Assembly (NCBI GenBank): GCA_019456245.1
Contig: VRUF01000011.1
Span: 1 to 19,270, forward strand
Length of the DNA: 19,270 bases
Source: Planctomycetota bacterium
GTDB taxonomy: Bacteria > Planctomycetota > Phycisphaerae > Sedimentisphaerales > Anaerohalosphaeraceae
Reading direction: 5' to 3'
Shown here: positions 1-7,162 of the stretch, in pieces
Layout: every line of letters begins with the position of its first letter
Position numbering within the stretch: the stretch's first letter is position 1
Translations under genes and position numbers: made by a program
Notes under the pieces: generated by a model
Told to the model about the DNA's origin: nothing
Database searches by the model: none
What the model saw: the letters and a program-made list of their open reading frames with translations, nothing else

Positions 1-159
1 CCTCTAAAAATTCATTTTGGCGGACAAGCGAATCTTTTTGATTCTGGACGTCGTCAGATAAAAGCCGCCTTAGCTTCGGCTAAGGCTGATTTATCTTCCT
101 TGCCAGAATACAAAAACCTTCTACTTGCCGCTGGAAAGCAATTATTAGAACTACCCTAA
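1..159 (+). CDS. C-terminal end of an unrecognised protein (partial)
   Basis: Frame 1 is open from the first base to a TAA at 157-159 and gives the last 52 residues of a protein whose start lies outside the window. The visible tail begins PLKIHFGGQANLFDSGRRQI and ends in a mostly helical, Ala/Leu/Lys-rich segment (KNLLLAAGKQLLELP). I do not recognise the family and assign no function. The codons look natural (gcc, gct, aag, ctt) and the frame has no internal stop, but 53 codons is short evidence, so the gene itself is only moderately certain. The next gene starts 175 nt downstream after a spacer that holds a candidate promoter, so the two are probably separate transcription units. Confidence 0.55.
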   Translation, partial: PLKIHFGGQANLFDSGRRQIKAALASAKADLSSLPEYKNLLLAAGKQLLELP

Positions 160-169
160 ATGTAAAACC

Positions 170-198
170 TTGAGTTTTCGAGACAGCTTTGATATTCT
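170..198 (+). promoter_or_regulatory. Candidate sigma-70-type promoter upstream of the oxidoreductase
   Basis: TTGAGT at 170-175 and TATTCT at 193-198 are separated by 17 nt; each hexamer matches 4 of 6 consensus positions. It lies in the gene-free spacer about 135 nt before the oxidoreductase start, which would leave a long 5' leader containing the repeat at 229-297 and the hairpin at 300-320. Such matches are common by chance. Confidence 0.25.
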
Positions 199-228
199 AT
201 AAGAGAAGAGATTCAGCGGCGTAAAAGG

Positions 229-297
229 TATACATGTTATCCCCTTAAAGGATAGTGAATGCCCGCGAGTGAAACGGGAATTTTCAATTGTGATCAG
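229..297 (+). repeat. Dispersed intergenic repeat, copy A
   Basis: This leader segment has two parts that recur elsewhere in the window. The first is an inverted-repeat core, CCCCTTAAAGGATAGTGAA, matching the motif type at 3886-3910 and 13872-13896. The second runs from about 263 to 296, CCGCGAGTGAAACGGGAA followed by TTTTCAATTGTGATCA, and matches 13937-13969 at about 29 of 34 aligned positions. CCCG (262-265) and CGGG (275-278) can pair around the loop CGAGTGAAA. A GTG at 269 within it would add a 22-residue extension to the oxidoreductase, but that start has no convincing ribosome site and sits in this repeat. Confidence 0.55.
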
Positions 298-299
298 TC

Positions 300-320
300 T
301 ATATGGGGCACTCCCATATA
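300..320 (+). promoter_or_regulatory. Hairpin abutting the oxidoreductase ribosome binding site
   Basis: TATATGGG (300-307) and CCCATATA (313-320) form a perfect 8-bp stem with the 5-nt loop GCACT. The Shine-Dalgarno sequence AAGGAG (321-326) starts at the very next base and the ATG is at 335. A hairpin touching the SD could modulate translation or protect the mRNA 5' end. The pairing is visible in the sequence; the function is inferred. Confidence 0.45.
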
Positions 321-334
321 AAGGAGACCGAACG

Positions 335-1720
<1,386 letters not shown>

Positions 1721-1808
1721 AGTTATCCGCAAAAGATTTCTATGAGATACGCTTAAACTTAGTGTAAGTGTGTTTGAACGTTTATTAGAATTCGAGAAAG
1801 GCAGGTCT

Positions 1809-2252
1809 ATGATTAGAGGCAGTTGTTTATGCAGACGAGTAACTTTCGCAGTGGATGGCCTGATTAACGGATTGTCAAATTGCCATTGTACCGAATGTAG
1901 AAAAGCTTATGGATCTGCTTTTGGAACTGTCGCAATTTGTAAAAAAGAAGATTTTAAATATCTCTCCGGTGAAGATTTAATTTCATCCTATAAACAGACA
2001 GAACGAGTGAATCGCTATTTTTGCAATCATTGTGGATCCCCATTGCCAATCAAAGAAGATTGTGATTCGTTGATTGGAATTCCTGCAGGACTGCTTGACG
2101 ATAATCCAAAAGCAAAAATAAGAGAACACATTTTTGTTAAATATAAAGCCCCCTGGTGGGAAATCACTGACAAAATTCCCCAGTATGCCGAGTGGTCAAC
2201 TGAGTCAAGCCCGGCGAATAGAAAAGATATCACACCGCCCGGTGTAAATTAA
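1809..2252 (+). CDS. GFA/CENP-V domain zinc-binding protein
   Basis: A 147-residue protein of the family that includes glutathione-dependent formaldehyde-activating enzyme. The ATG at 1809 gives the characteristic opening MIRGSCLCRRVTF, and GGCAGG lies just upstream. Cysteines expected to bind two zinc ions are present: C6 and C8 (CLC), C25, C27 and C30 (NCHCTEC), and C72 and C75 (FCNHCGSPL). Length and motif order fit a stand-alone GFA domain. Most members have no proven formaldehyde-related role, so only the fold is claimed. Codons and flanks are clearly richer in A and T than the oxidoreductase before it and the pgi group after it, which suggests a separate, possibly acquired, gene. Just before the stop, ACACC-GCCC-GGTGT (2232-2245) could form a short hairpin. 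Confidence 0.85.
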   Translation: MIRGSCLCRRVTFAVDGLINGLSNCHCTECRKAYGSAFGTVAICKKEDFKYLSGEDLISSYKQTERVNRYFCNHCGSPLPIKEDCDSLIGIPAGLLDDNPKAKIREHIFVKYKAPWWEITDKIPQYAEWSTESSPANRKDITPPGVN

Positions 2253-2403
2253 CAACCCCTCTGGCACCTTTAATTTGCGGTTTAAAATTTTGTGAGATGT
2301 TGGATATTGGAAAGTTACAGAAAAGTGAAATTGGCGGTAATACTTGTTTTGTAATGGGTACTATTAGATTATTTTTGGAAATTGCGTTGTACAGTTTGGG
2401 TTT

Positions 2404-2433
2404 TTGCTTACAATTATTATATTGCGATTATTA
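2404..2433 (+). promoter_or_regulatory. Candidate promoter for pgi
   Basis: TTGCTT at 2404-2409 is followed after about 17 nt by ATTATTA (2427-2433), about 30 nt before the pgi ATG. The surrounding 207-nt spacer (2253-2459) is AT-rich and I see no gene in it. The -10 match is weak. Confidence 0.25.
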
Positions 2434-2459
2434 ACGTGGGAATTTTTTGGGGTATTACA

Positions 2460-3860
2460 ATGTCTGATGCTTGGATCAAACTTTACTATAAAAACGTGAT
2501 GGCTGATGTGATCGGGGCTGAGCATGGGATCAGCAATAGCGTGCTTGATGATCTTGCGGATAAGACGGTGCCTTTGATCGGTGAGTTGAACGAGGGGCGG
2601 GCTGCTTATCGTGAATTGCCTTATAATGAGGATTATCCGTCGGCTGTAAAGGCGGTTGCCGGTGATGTTCGGGGTGCTTGTGAAAACTTTGTTGTGCTTG
2701 GGATTGGGGGGTCGGCTTTGGGTAATATTGCTTTGCAGACTGCTCTTAATCCTTATATGTATAATCTTGACGAGGGGCAGCGATATGGGGGGCCGAGGCT
2801 TTTTGTTTTCGATAATGTTGATCCTGTGCAGGCGGCGAGCTTTTTGGATTGGATTGGGGATAAGCTTGAAAATACGGTATTCAATGTTATCAGTAAGTCG
2901 GGGAGGACGGCTGAGACGGCGGCGCAGTTTTTGGTTATTCGGGAGTTGCTGGAGAAACGATTGGGGGCGGAAAAGGCCAAGCGGCAAATAATCGCGACTA
3001 CCGATGCTAATGAGGGTACGATGCGGAAGATTGCCGACGATGCGGGGTATCGGACGCTTGTGGTTCCTGATGGAGTTGGGGGGCGATTTAGCGTGTTGAG
3101 TCCGGTGGGGCTGTTAAGTGCTGCGGTTTGCGGAATCGATATTGACGGGCTGCTGGCTGGGGCGAGGGCGATGGATAAGGTTGTGTCGTCGACGGATTTC
3201 TATGCGAACCCGGCGGGGCTTAATGCGGCGATTAACTTTCATTATTACAATGTTGGCAAGCCTATCTCGGTGATGATGCCTTATGCTTATGGGCTTAAGG
3301 ATCTTTCGGACTGGTACAGGCAGCTTTGGGCCGAGAGCCTTGGTAAAACTAAGGATGTTTCGGGGAAGGATGTATTTGTGGGGCCTACTCCGGTTAAGGC
3401 GCTTGGGACGACCGATCAGCATAGCCAGGTTCAGCTTTATCGCGAAGGGCCTAACGATAAGCTGTTTACTTTTTTGCAGGTGAAGGATTTTGGGTGCGAT
3501 GTTGAGATTGGCCCGGCTCCGGATTGTGCGCCGGAGCTTGGGTACCTTGCCGGTACAAAGATGTCGAAACTGCTTAACAGCGAAAAGCTTGCTACGGAGT
3601 ATGCTTTGCTGAAAGATAAACGGCCCTGTCTTAGCGTTATGTTTGATAAGGTTTGCGGAGAAACTATCGGGCAGTTTATCTATCTTTATGAGGTTACGAC
3701 TTCGATTGCGGGCAGGCTGTTTGCGATCAATGCTTATGATCAGCCGGCTGTGGAGTTGGGTAAGGAAGCTACGTTTGCACTTATGGGACGGGAGGATTTT
3801 AAGGAAATGGCGGAGGAAATTACGCCGAAGATGCAAATCGATGAAAAATTCCTCGTGTAA
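2460..3860 (+). CDS. pgi: Glucose-6-phosphate isomerase
   Basis: A 466-residue enzyme interconverting glucose 6-phosphate and fructose 6-phosphate in the cytoplasm; the length fits the shorter bacterial form. Visible landmarks are VVLGIGGSALGN (78-89), the phosphate-binding VISKSGRTAET (143-153), GVGGRFSVLSPVGL (205-218), WAESLGK (290-296) with the expected catalytic Glu292, TTDQHSQVQL (317-326) with His321, and the second PGI signature, LFAINAYDQPAVELGK (420-435), ending at Lys435. The ATG at 2460 begins MSDAWIKLYYKN after a weak TGGGGT ribosome site; an upstream TTG at 2382 would add 26 non-conserved residues. The gene is followed after 71 nt by a sugar nucleotide gene, with pgl further on, so it supplies hexose phosphates to both the mannose-nucleotide and pentose-phosphate branches. 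Confidence 0.95.
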   Translation: MSDAWIKLYYKNVMADVIGAEHGISNSVLDDLADKTVPLIGELNEGRAAYRELPYNEDYPSAVKAVAGDVRGACENFVVLGIGGSALGNIALQTALNPYMYNLDEGQRYGGPRLFVFDNVDPVQAASFLDWIGDKLENTVFNVISKSGRTAETAAQFLVIRELLEKRLGAEKAKRQIIATTDANEGTMRKIADDAGYRTLVVPDGVGGRFSVLSPVGLLSAAVCGIDIDGLLAGARAMDKVVSSTDFYANPAGLNAAINFHYYNVGKPISVMMPYAYGLKDLSDWYRQLWAESLGKTKDVSGKDVFVGPTPVKALGTTDQHSQVQLYREGPNDKLFTFLQVKDFGCDVEIGPAPDCAPELGYLAGTKMSKLLNSEKLATEYALLKDKRPCLSVMFDKVCGETIGQFIYLYEVTTSIAGRLFAINAYDQPAVELGKEATFALMGREDFKEMAEEITPKMQIDEKFLV

Positions 3861-3885
3861 CGTGCTTGTAGCCGATAAATGTTAT

Positions 3886-3910
3886 TATACCCTTGAGGGT
3901 AGTAAATTTT
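3886..3910 (+). repeat. Palindromic intergenic motif, copy C (upstream of manC)
   Basis: The 71-nt pgi-manC spacer contains TATACCCTTGAGGGTAGTAA followed by ATTTT. It matches 13872-13896 at 21 of 25 positions. The core TACCCT-TG-AGGGTA is an inverted repeat. Relative to copy B, one base-pair position changes from T-A to C-G on both sides, so symmetry is kept. It lies 22 nt before the manC start, a position suited to an operator or a leader hairpin. Confidence 0.5.
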
Positions 3911-3931
3911 GTTTTAATCAAGGAAGTTCAG

Positions 3932-5020
3932 ATGGATTATGCGGTTATCATGGCTGGTGGGACGGGCAAGAGGCTTTGGCCGCTTAGCCGGGAGAAACGA
4001 CCTAAACAGGTATTGAAGCTTATCGATGGGAAAACGCTGCTGCGTCGATGTTTTGAACGGCTTACGGGGATATTCGACCAACGGAATATAATAATTTTGA
4101 CCAATGCCGGGTATGCGGATCTTGTGCGTGAGGATCTTTCTGAAATTCCATATGGCAATGTTATCGCCGAACCTGTTGTGCGCGATACGGCAGGGGCGAT
4201 CGGGCTTGCTGCGACGGTTCTTACGAAGTTCGATCCTGATGCTACTATGGCGGTTGTTACGGCTGACCAGCTTATTGAGCCGGAGGACGTTTTTCAGTCC
4301 GCGATGATCGATGCGCTTAAATTTGTTAATGCCAATAACGACGCTCTTTTGACTTTCGGTATCGAGCCGACTTTTGCGAGTACGCAGTTGGGGTATATTC
4401 AGCTTGGCGCAGAGAAATCTGGGGCCGGTGTTGATAATTCTGTTTATGCGGTGGAGTCTTTTTGCGAAAAACCTGATGCCGCGGTTGCAAAGGAGTATGT
4501 TGAAAGCGGAGAGTACTGCTGGAATTCGGGTATGTTTGTTTGGAAAGCAAAGACGCTGCTTGGGCATCTTAAGAATTTTTTGCCGGCGTGCGTGGAACCG
4601 CTTGCGAAGATTGGAGCCAGCTGGGATGGGCCGAATCAGTGTGAGACGCTTAAGGAATGCTTTCTTAAGATGCCGAAGATCAGCATCGATTATGCGGTTA
4701 TGGAAAAGGCTCCGAATGTTCATGCGATACGGTTGGGGTGTAAGTGGTTTGATATGGGTTCGTTTGCGGCGCTTGCTGATATTATAAGCTCTGATGAGAA
4801 CAATAATATTGTAGTTGCCGGCAACAGCGAACTTCTTTCGAGCAGTAACAATATAATTATCACCGAAGACGAAGGGCACCTGATCGCTGTGATCGGATTG
4901 GAAAATATGGTTGTCGCGCATAGCCCTGATGCTACGCTGGTTTGTCCTGTCGATCAGACGGATCGTTTGAAAGAACTGCTTGAGGCGGTGCGTAAACATG
5001 ATGGGGAGCAGTTTTTGTAG
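3932..5020 (+). CDS. manC: Mannose-1-phosphate guanylyltransferase
   Basis: A 362-residue nucleotidyltransferase expected to make GDP-mannose from mannose 1-phosphate and GTP. The pyrophosphorylase signature is at the N-terminus: MAGGTGKRLWPLSREKRPKQ (7-26), with the GTGKR loop, Arg14 and Lys25. VVTADQLI (108-115) stands where the family has a VxPxDH-type motif. FCEKPD (178-183), WNSGMFVWK (197-205) and a CKWFDMGSF motif further on fit mannose rather than glucose nucleotidyltransferases. The length matches the single-domain form, without the C-terminal phosphomannose isomerase domain found in bifunctional proteins. The start at 3932 follows AGGAAG (3921-3926); an upstream TTG at 3893 lies inside the repeated motif and is unlikely. 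The symbol is by family resemblance. Confidence 0.88.
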   Translation: MDYAVIMAGGTGKRLWPLSREKRPKQVLKLIDGKTLLRRCFERLTGIFDQRNIIILTNAGYADLVREDLSEIPYGNVIAEPVVRDTAGAIGLAATVLTKFDPDATMAVVTADQLIEPEDVFQSAMIDALKFVNANNDALLTFGIEPTFASTQLGYIQLGAEKSGAGVDNSVYAVESFCEKPDAAVAKEYVESGEYCWNSGMFVWKAKTLLGHLKNFLPACVEPLAKIGASWDGPNQCETLKECFLKMPKISIDYAVMEKAPNVHAIRLGCKWFDMGSFAALADIISSDENNNIVVAGNSELLSSSNNIIITEDEGHLIAVIGLENMVVAHSPDATLVCPVDQTDRLKELLEAVRKHDGEQFL

Positions 5021-5076
5021 ATGAAAAAACCGAATAGCCAACACTCAACAAGGAATGTTCAATGATGAAGGGTGGA

Positions 5077-5102
5077 AGCATTGGCAACTAGTTGCCAATG
5101 CT
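5077..5102. repeat. 26-bp perfect palindrome upstream of ruvX
   Basis: AGCATTGGCAACT (5077-5089) is followed directly by its exact reverse complement AGTTGCCAATGCT (5090-5102), with no spacer. On the minus strand it is entered by GTAG (complement of CTAC, 5101-5104), the tetranucleotide that often precedes REP palindromes of RAYT transposases. No T-tract follows, so it is not a standard terminator. It lies between a good SD-like GAAGGGTGG (5067-5075) and the ruvX ATG at 5113; if folded in mRNA it would bring the two to within about 11 nt. Confidence 0.7.
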
Positions 5103-5112
5103 ACTGTGGTAT

Positions 5113-5526
5113 ATGCGTTATCTTGCTATTGATCATGGTGAAAAACGGACTGGGCTTGCTGTTTGTGAGGCTACTGAGACGATGGCATCTCCGCTTGTTG
5201 TTGTATTCGATAAAAATCAACTTATCGGTAAAATAATCAAAACTATCGAGGAGGAAGAAATCGAAGGTTTGGTTATTGGGTTGCCTTTGAATATGGATGG
5301 CAGCGAGGGGGCGCGTGCTAAAGAAGTGCGTCAATTTGGGGATGAACTTGCCGGGCATATTAGTATCAGCATAACGTTTTTTGACGAGAGATTGAGTAGT
5401 TTTGATGCATCTGGTAAGCTTGCCGGGCTTGATCTTACGCGGAAAAAGAAGAAAAAACACCTCGATGCTGTTGCGGCAGCATCTTTTCTTCAGGCGTTTT
5501 TGGACCAGAAACACGGTCGCCAATAG
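5113..5526 (+). CDS. ruvX: YqgF/RuvX family putative Holliday junction resolvase or 16S rRNA-processing nuclease
   Basis: A 137-residue RNase H-fold protein. The start at 5113 gives MRYLAIDHGEKRTGLAV, where Asp7 is the first acidic residue of the active site. VIGLPLNMDGSEG, FFDERLSS and KHLDAVAAASFLQAFL follow in the family order, the latter two with the remaining acidic residues. Members are linked to pre-16S rRNA 5'-end maturation (YqgF) and to Holliday-junction cleavage (RuvX). The run KKKKK before HLDAVAA replaces the more usual single basic residue. No SD lies directly before the ATG, because the palindrome at 5077-5102 occupies that place. TTG at 5092 or ATG at 5098 are in-frame alternatives but would add non-conserved residues encoded within the palindrome. 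Confidence 0.88.
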   Translation: MRYLAIDHGEKRTGLAVCEATETMASPLVVVFDKNQLIGKIIKTIEEEEIEGLVIGLPLNMDGSEGARAKEVRQFGDELAGHISISITFFDERLSSFDASGKLAGLDLTRKKKKKHLDAVAAASFLQAFLDQKHGRQ

Positions 5527-5661
5527 GGCTGGCTCGGTCTTATCCTTCCTTAAGTTCTTTTATAGCAGGAAGTTAGCTGAATCTGGGGCGGTGTGTTACA
5601 AAAATACGAGATTGGCCGATTTTTTTGTAGTAATTGTCTGCCATGTCCGTAATACTATAAG

Positions 5662-5700
5662 CGGCAGGTTGTTGGTTTTTGGCGAGTTTGCAACTTGCCG
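5662..5700 (+). other. Long-loop inverted repeat in the ruvX-pgl spacer
   Basis: CGGCAGGTTG (5662-5671) pairs with CAACTTGCCG (5691-5700), a 10-bp stem with one G-T wobble around a 19-nt loop rich in T and G. It is the only clear structure in the 236-nt spacer 5527-5762, where I see no gene. It may be a leader structure for pgl or a degenerate repeat; no T-tract follows, so a terminator is not supported. Confidence 0.35.
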
Positions 5701-5762
5701 GCGATTGTGCTAAAGAAGTTTTTTAGAAACGATATTGATCGCTTAATTTTGAGGGGATAAAT

Positions 5763-6518
5763 ATGGACGTGATCAAGTGTTGGAAACCGGAAGTATTTCG
5801 TGTGGACAGTTATGAGGAGCTTGCCAGTTGCGCCCTTTCTAGCTTTGCTGCGAGGAGCCGTGTTGCTATCTCCGAAAAGGGGCAGTTCAACGTTGCGATA
5901 TCAGGTGGGCATACTCCTGAGCGATTCTTCGAACTTCTTGGTGATACCGATGAGGGGCGGTGTATTGAGTGGGCGAAGGTGCAAATTTTCTGGGTTGATG
6001 AGAGATGTGTTCCTCCTGAAGCTGGCGCGAGTAACTACGGGCTTGCGGCACATGCTTTTCTTGGCAAGGTAGGGATACCGGTTGAGAATGTTCACCGGAT
6101 GGCGGCGGAGGTTTCGGATTATGGCAAAGCGGTGAAGGAATATGAGAGCACTATTCGCAGGGTGTTCGAACTTAAGGAGGGCGAACTGCCTGCTTTCGAT
6201 CTGATAATTCTCGGGATGGGCGATGACGGGCATATCGGTTCGCTGCTTCCGAACTCGGCAGCTCTATTTGATACGCAGGATATGGTAAGTGCGGTGTATT
6301 TGATGAGCGGTGATTATAACCGGATAACGCTTACGCATCCGGTTTTGTGTGCTGCGAAACATCTGCTGATATTGATAAGCGGTTCGGGAAAAGCAAAAAT
6401 ACTGAGGGAGGTTCTTCAGGGCGAACCTGATGAAGTAAAGTATCCGGTGCATACGCTGTGGCCAATACTCGATAAGGTGACGTGGCTTGTGGATGAGGAT
6501 GCCGCGAAGTATATTTAG
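5763..6518 (+). CDS. pgl: 6-phosphogluconolactonase
   Basis: A 251-residue protein of the DevB/Pgl type, hydrolysing 6-phosphogluconolactone to 6-phosphogluconate in the oxidative pentose phosphate pathway. The ATG at 5763 follows GAGGGG (5751-5756). Family blocks are FNVAISGGHTPERFFELL (42-59), the phosphosugar-binding loop; VQIFWVDERCVPPE (73-86) and SNYGLAAHAFL (90-100); FDLIILGMGDDGHIGSLLP (145-163), with the expected catalytic His157; and RITLTHPVL plus LLILISGSGKAKIL near the C-terminus. Together with pgi it covers two hexose-phosphate steps, although no zwf or gnd gene is present in the window. The TAG stop at 6516-6518 overlaps the TA that flanks the MITE-like element. Confidence 0.93.
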   Translation: MDVIKCWKPEVFRVDSYEELASCALSSFAARSRVAISEKGQFNVAISGGHTPERFFELLGDTDEGRCIEWAKVQIFWVDERCVPPEAGASNYGLAAHAFLGKVGIPVENVHRMAAEVSDYGKAVKEYESTIRRVFELKEGELPAFDLIILGMGDDGHIGSLLPNSAALFDTQDMVSAVYLMSGDYNRITLTHPVLCAAKHLLILISGSGKAKILREVLQGEPDEVKYPVHTLWPILDKVTWLVDEDAAKYI

Positions 6519-6677
6519 TGCTGTGTCAATCTTAAATTTACGGGCTCTTGCTTGTATTCAACGAGCATCTACTGCGTCAGAAAGCCTCGTCCTACATCTG
6601 TAGGGCTTCGTTTTCTTCCTTGTAGCTACTCATTGAGTCCTTCTCAATAACCCGAAACTTTAATCTTGACAAAGCAC
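6518..6677. mobile_element. 160-bp MITE-like element with imperfect terminal inverted repeats
   Basis: The left end (6518-6550, starting GTGCTGTGTCAATCTTAAAT) and the reverse complement of the right end (6645-6677, starting GTGCTTTGTCAAGATTAAAG) match at about 26 of 33 positions. Both ends are flanked by TA (6516-6517 and 6678-6679), consistent with a TA target duplication as in IS630/Tc1-mariner-type elements. Read on the minus strand, the element carries AAGGA (complement of 6638-6642) and an ATG at 6633 opening 13 codons, MSSYKEENEALQM, to a stop at 6592. That looks like the cut-down start of a transposase gene. Removing the element and one TA would leave pgl ending in TAG and lysM in TAA, overlapping at that TA. 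No transposase is encoded. Confidence 0.6.
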
Positions 6678-7087
6678 TAGTCTATGTGTGGTATTATAAG
6701 TCTCATTGATGGGTGGATTTGGTTTTTGTTTTTTATCCTGCTTTTGTTTGCATCTAATATTATTTGGGTGTGTCTTGTTGTTCCGTAATACTTCATTGCG
6801 ATCGATGAGAGAGTTTCGCCGCTTGTTACTGTGTGTATTCTTGGGTACGTCGGTTGTGTTGGAGTTTTTATAGTTGAACCCGGCGACAGGTTGGGTGGCT
6901 GATTTTTGGTTGGGCTGGGCGGCGGGTTATCCTCTTCGGTGGTTAGTGGCAGATTCAGTTCTTCTTCCTGGAACATATCGCGATAGCGCTGGTCTACCGA
7001 CTGACCGGGCCAAAGGGAGATGATCAGGACGATGCCGATTACCAGCACCATCCCGATAACTATCCCGATCTTTAAATCATTTTTCAC
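6677..7087 (-). CDS. Membrane-anchored LysM domain protein
   Basis: A 136-residue protein read from a GTG start at 7085-7087, with GGGGCG (complement of 7094-7099) before it. Residues 8-26 are a single hydrophobic membrane segment (IGIVIGMVLVIGIVLIISL). A Pro/Thr-rich linker (about 45-82) follows, with PPPSPTKNQPP and TPTQPTYPR. The C-terminal LysM domain (about 84-133) has HTVTSGETLSSIAMKYYG and ends RLIIP. LysM binds peptidoglycan or related N-acetylglucosamine polymers, so the protein should bridge the inner membrane and the cell wall. It follows secDF after 75 nt, separated by an intrinsic terminator, so expression may rely on read-through. Its TAG stop overlaps the TA flanking the MITE-like element. 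Confidence 0.85.
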   Translation of the reverse strand: MKNDLKIGIVIGMVLVIGIVLIISLWPGQSVDQRYRDMFQEEELNLPLTTEEDNPPPSPTKNQPPNLSPGSTIKTPTQPTYPRIHTVTSGETLSSIAMKYYGTTRHTQIILDANKSRIKNKNQIHPSMRLIIPHID

Positions 7088-7102
7088 TTTATTCGCCCCA
7101 TT

Positions 7103-7132
7103 AAAAAACTGCTCGCCGAAAGAACGCGGCAG
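7103..7132 (-). terminator. Rho-independent terminator after secDF
   Basis: On the minus strand CTGCCGC, an 8-nt loop, GGCGAGCAG and TTTTTT form a GC-rich stem of about 7 bp with one bulged A, directly followed by six T. It lies 30 nt after the secDF stop and 16 nt before the lysM GTG. A competing hairpin just upstream on the minus strand (7122-7140, GAACCGC pairing with GCGTTC with one bulge) would use the 5' side of the terminator stem, so an attenuator is possible. Confidence 0.65.
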
Positions 7133-7162
7133 GGCGGTTCATTTGCAGATTATGGGCTACCC

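Noticed and set aside
1755..1773. Short repeat ACTTA-GTG-TAAGT after the oxidoreductase as a terminator
   Set aside because: A 5-bp AT-rich stem without a T-tract is too weak to call.
2232..2245. Hairpin ACACC-GCCC-GGTGT at the end of the GFA gene as a terminator
   Set aside because: The stem is only 5 bp, lies inside the coding region and is followed by AAATT, not a T-tract.
3914..5044. A 376-codon minus-strand open frame covering all of manC
   Set aside because: It is exactly antisense to a gene with clear family motifs, its translation is rich in Arg, Ile and Asn with no recognisable domain, and it results from the codon use of manC.
5402..5713. Plus-strand frame overlapping the ruvX end and running into the spacer
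   Set aside because: Mostly out of frame within ruvX, no ribosome site, no recognisable content.
6518..6677. The inverted-repeat segment as a simple bidirectional terminator
   Set aside because: Arms are about 94 nt apart with TA flanks and a remnant start codon inside, which fits a small mobile element better, although it may also end transcription.
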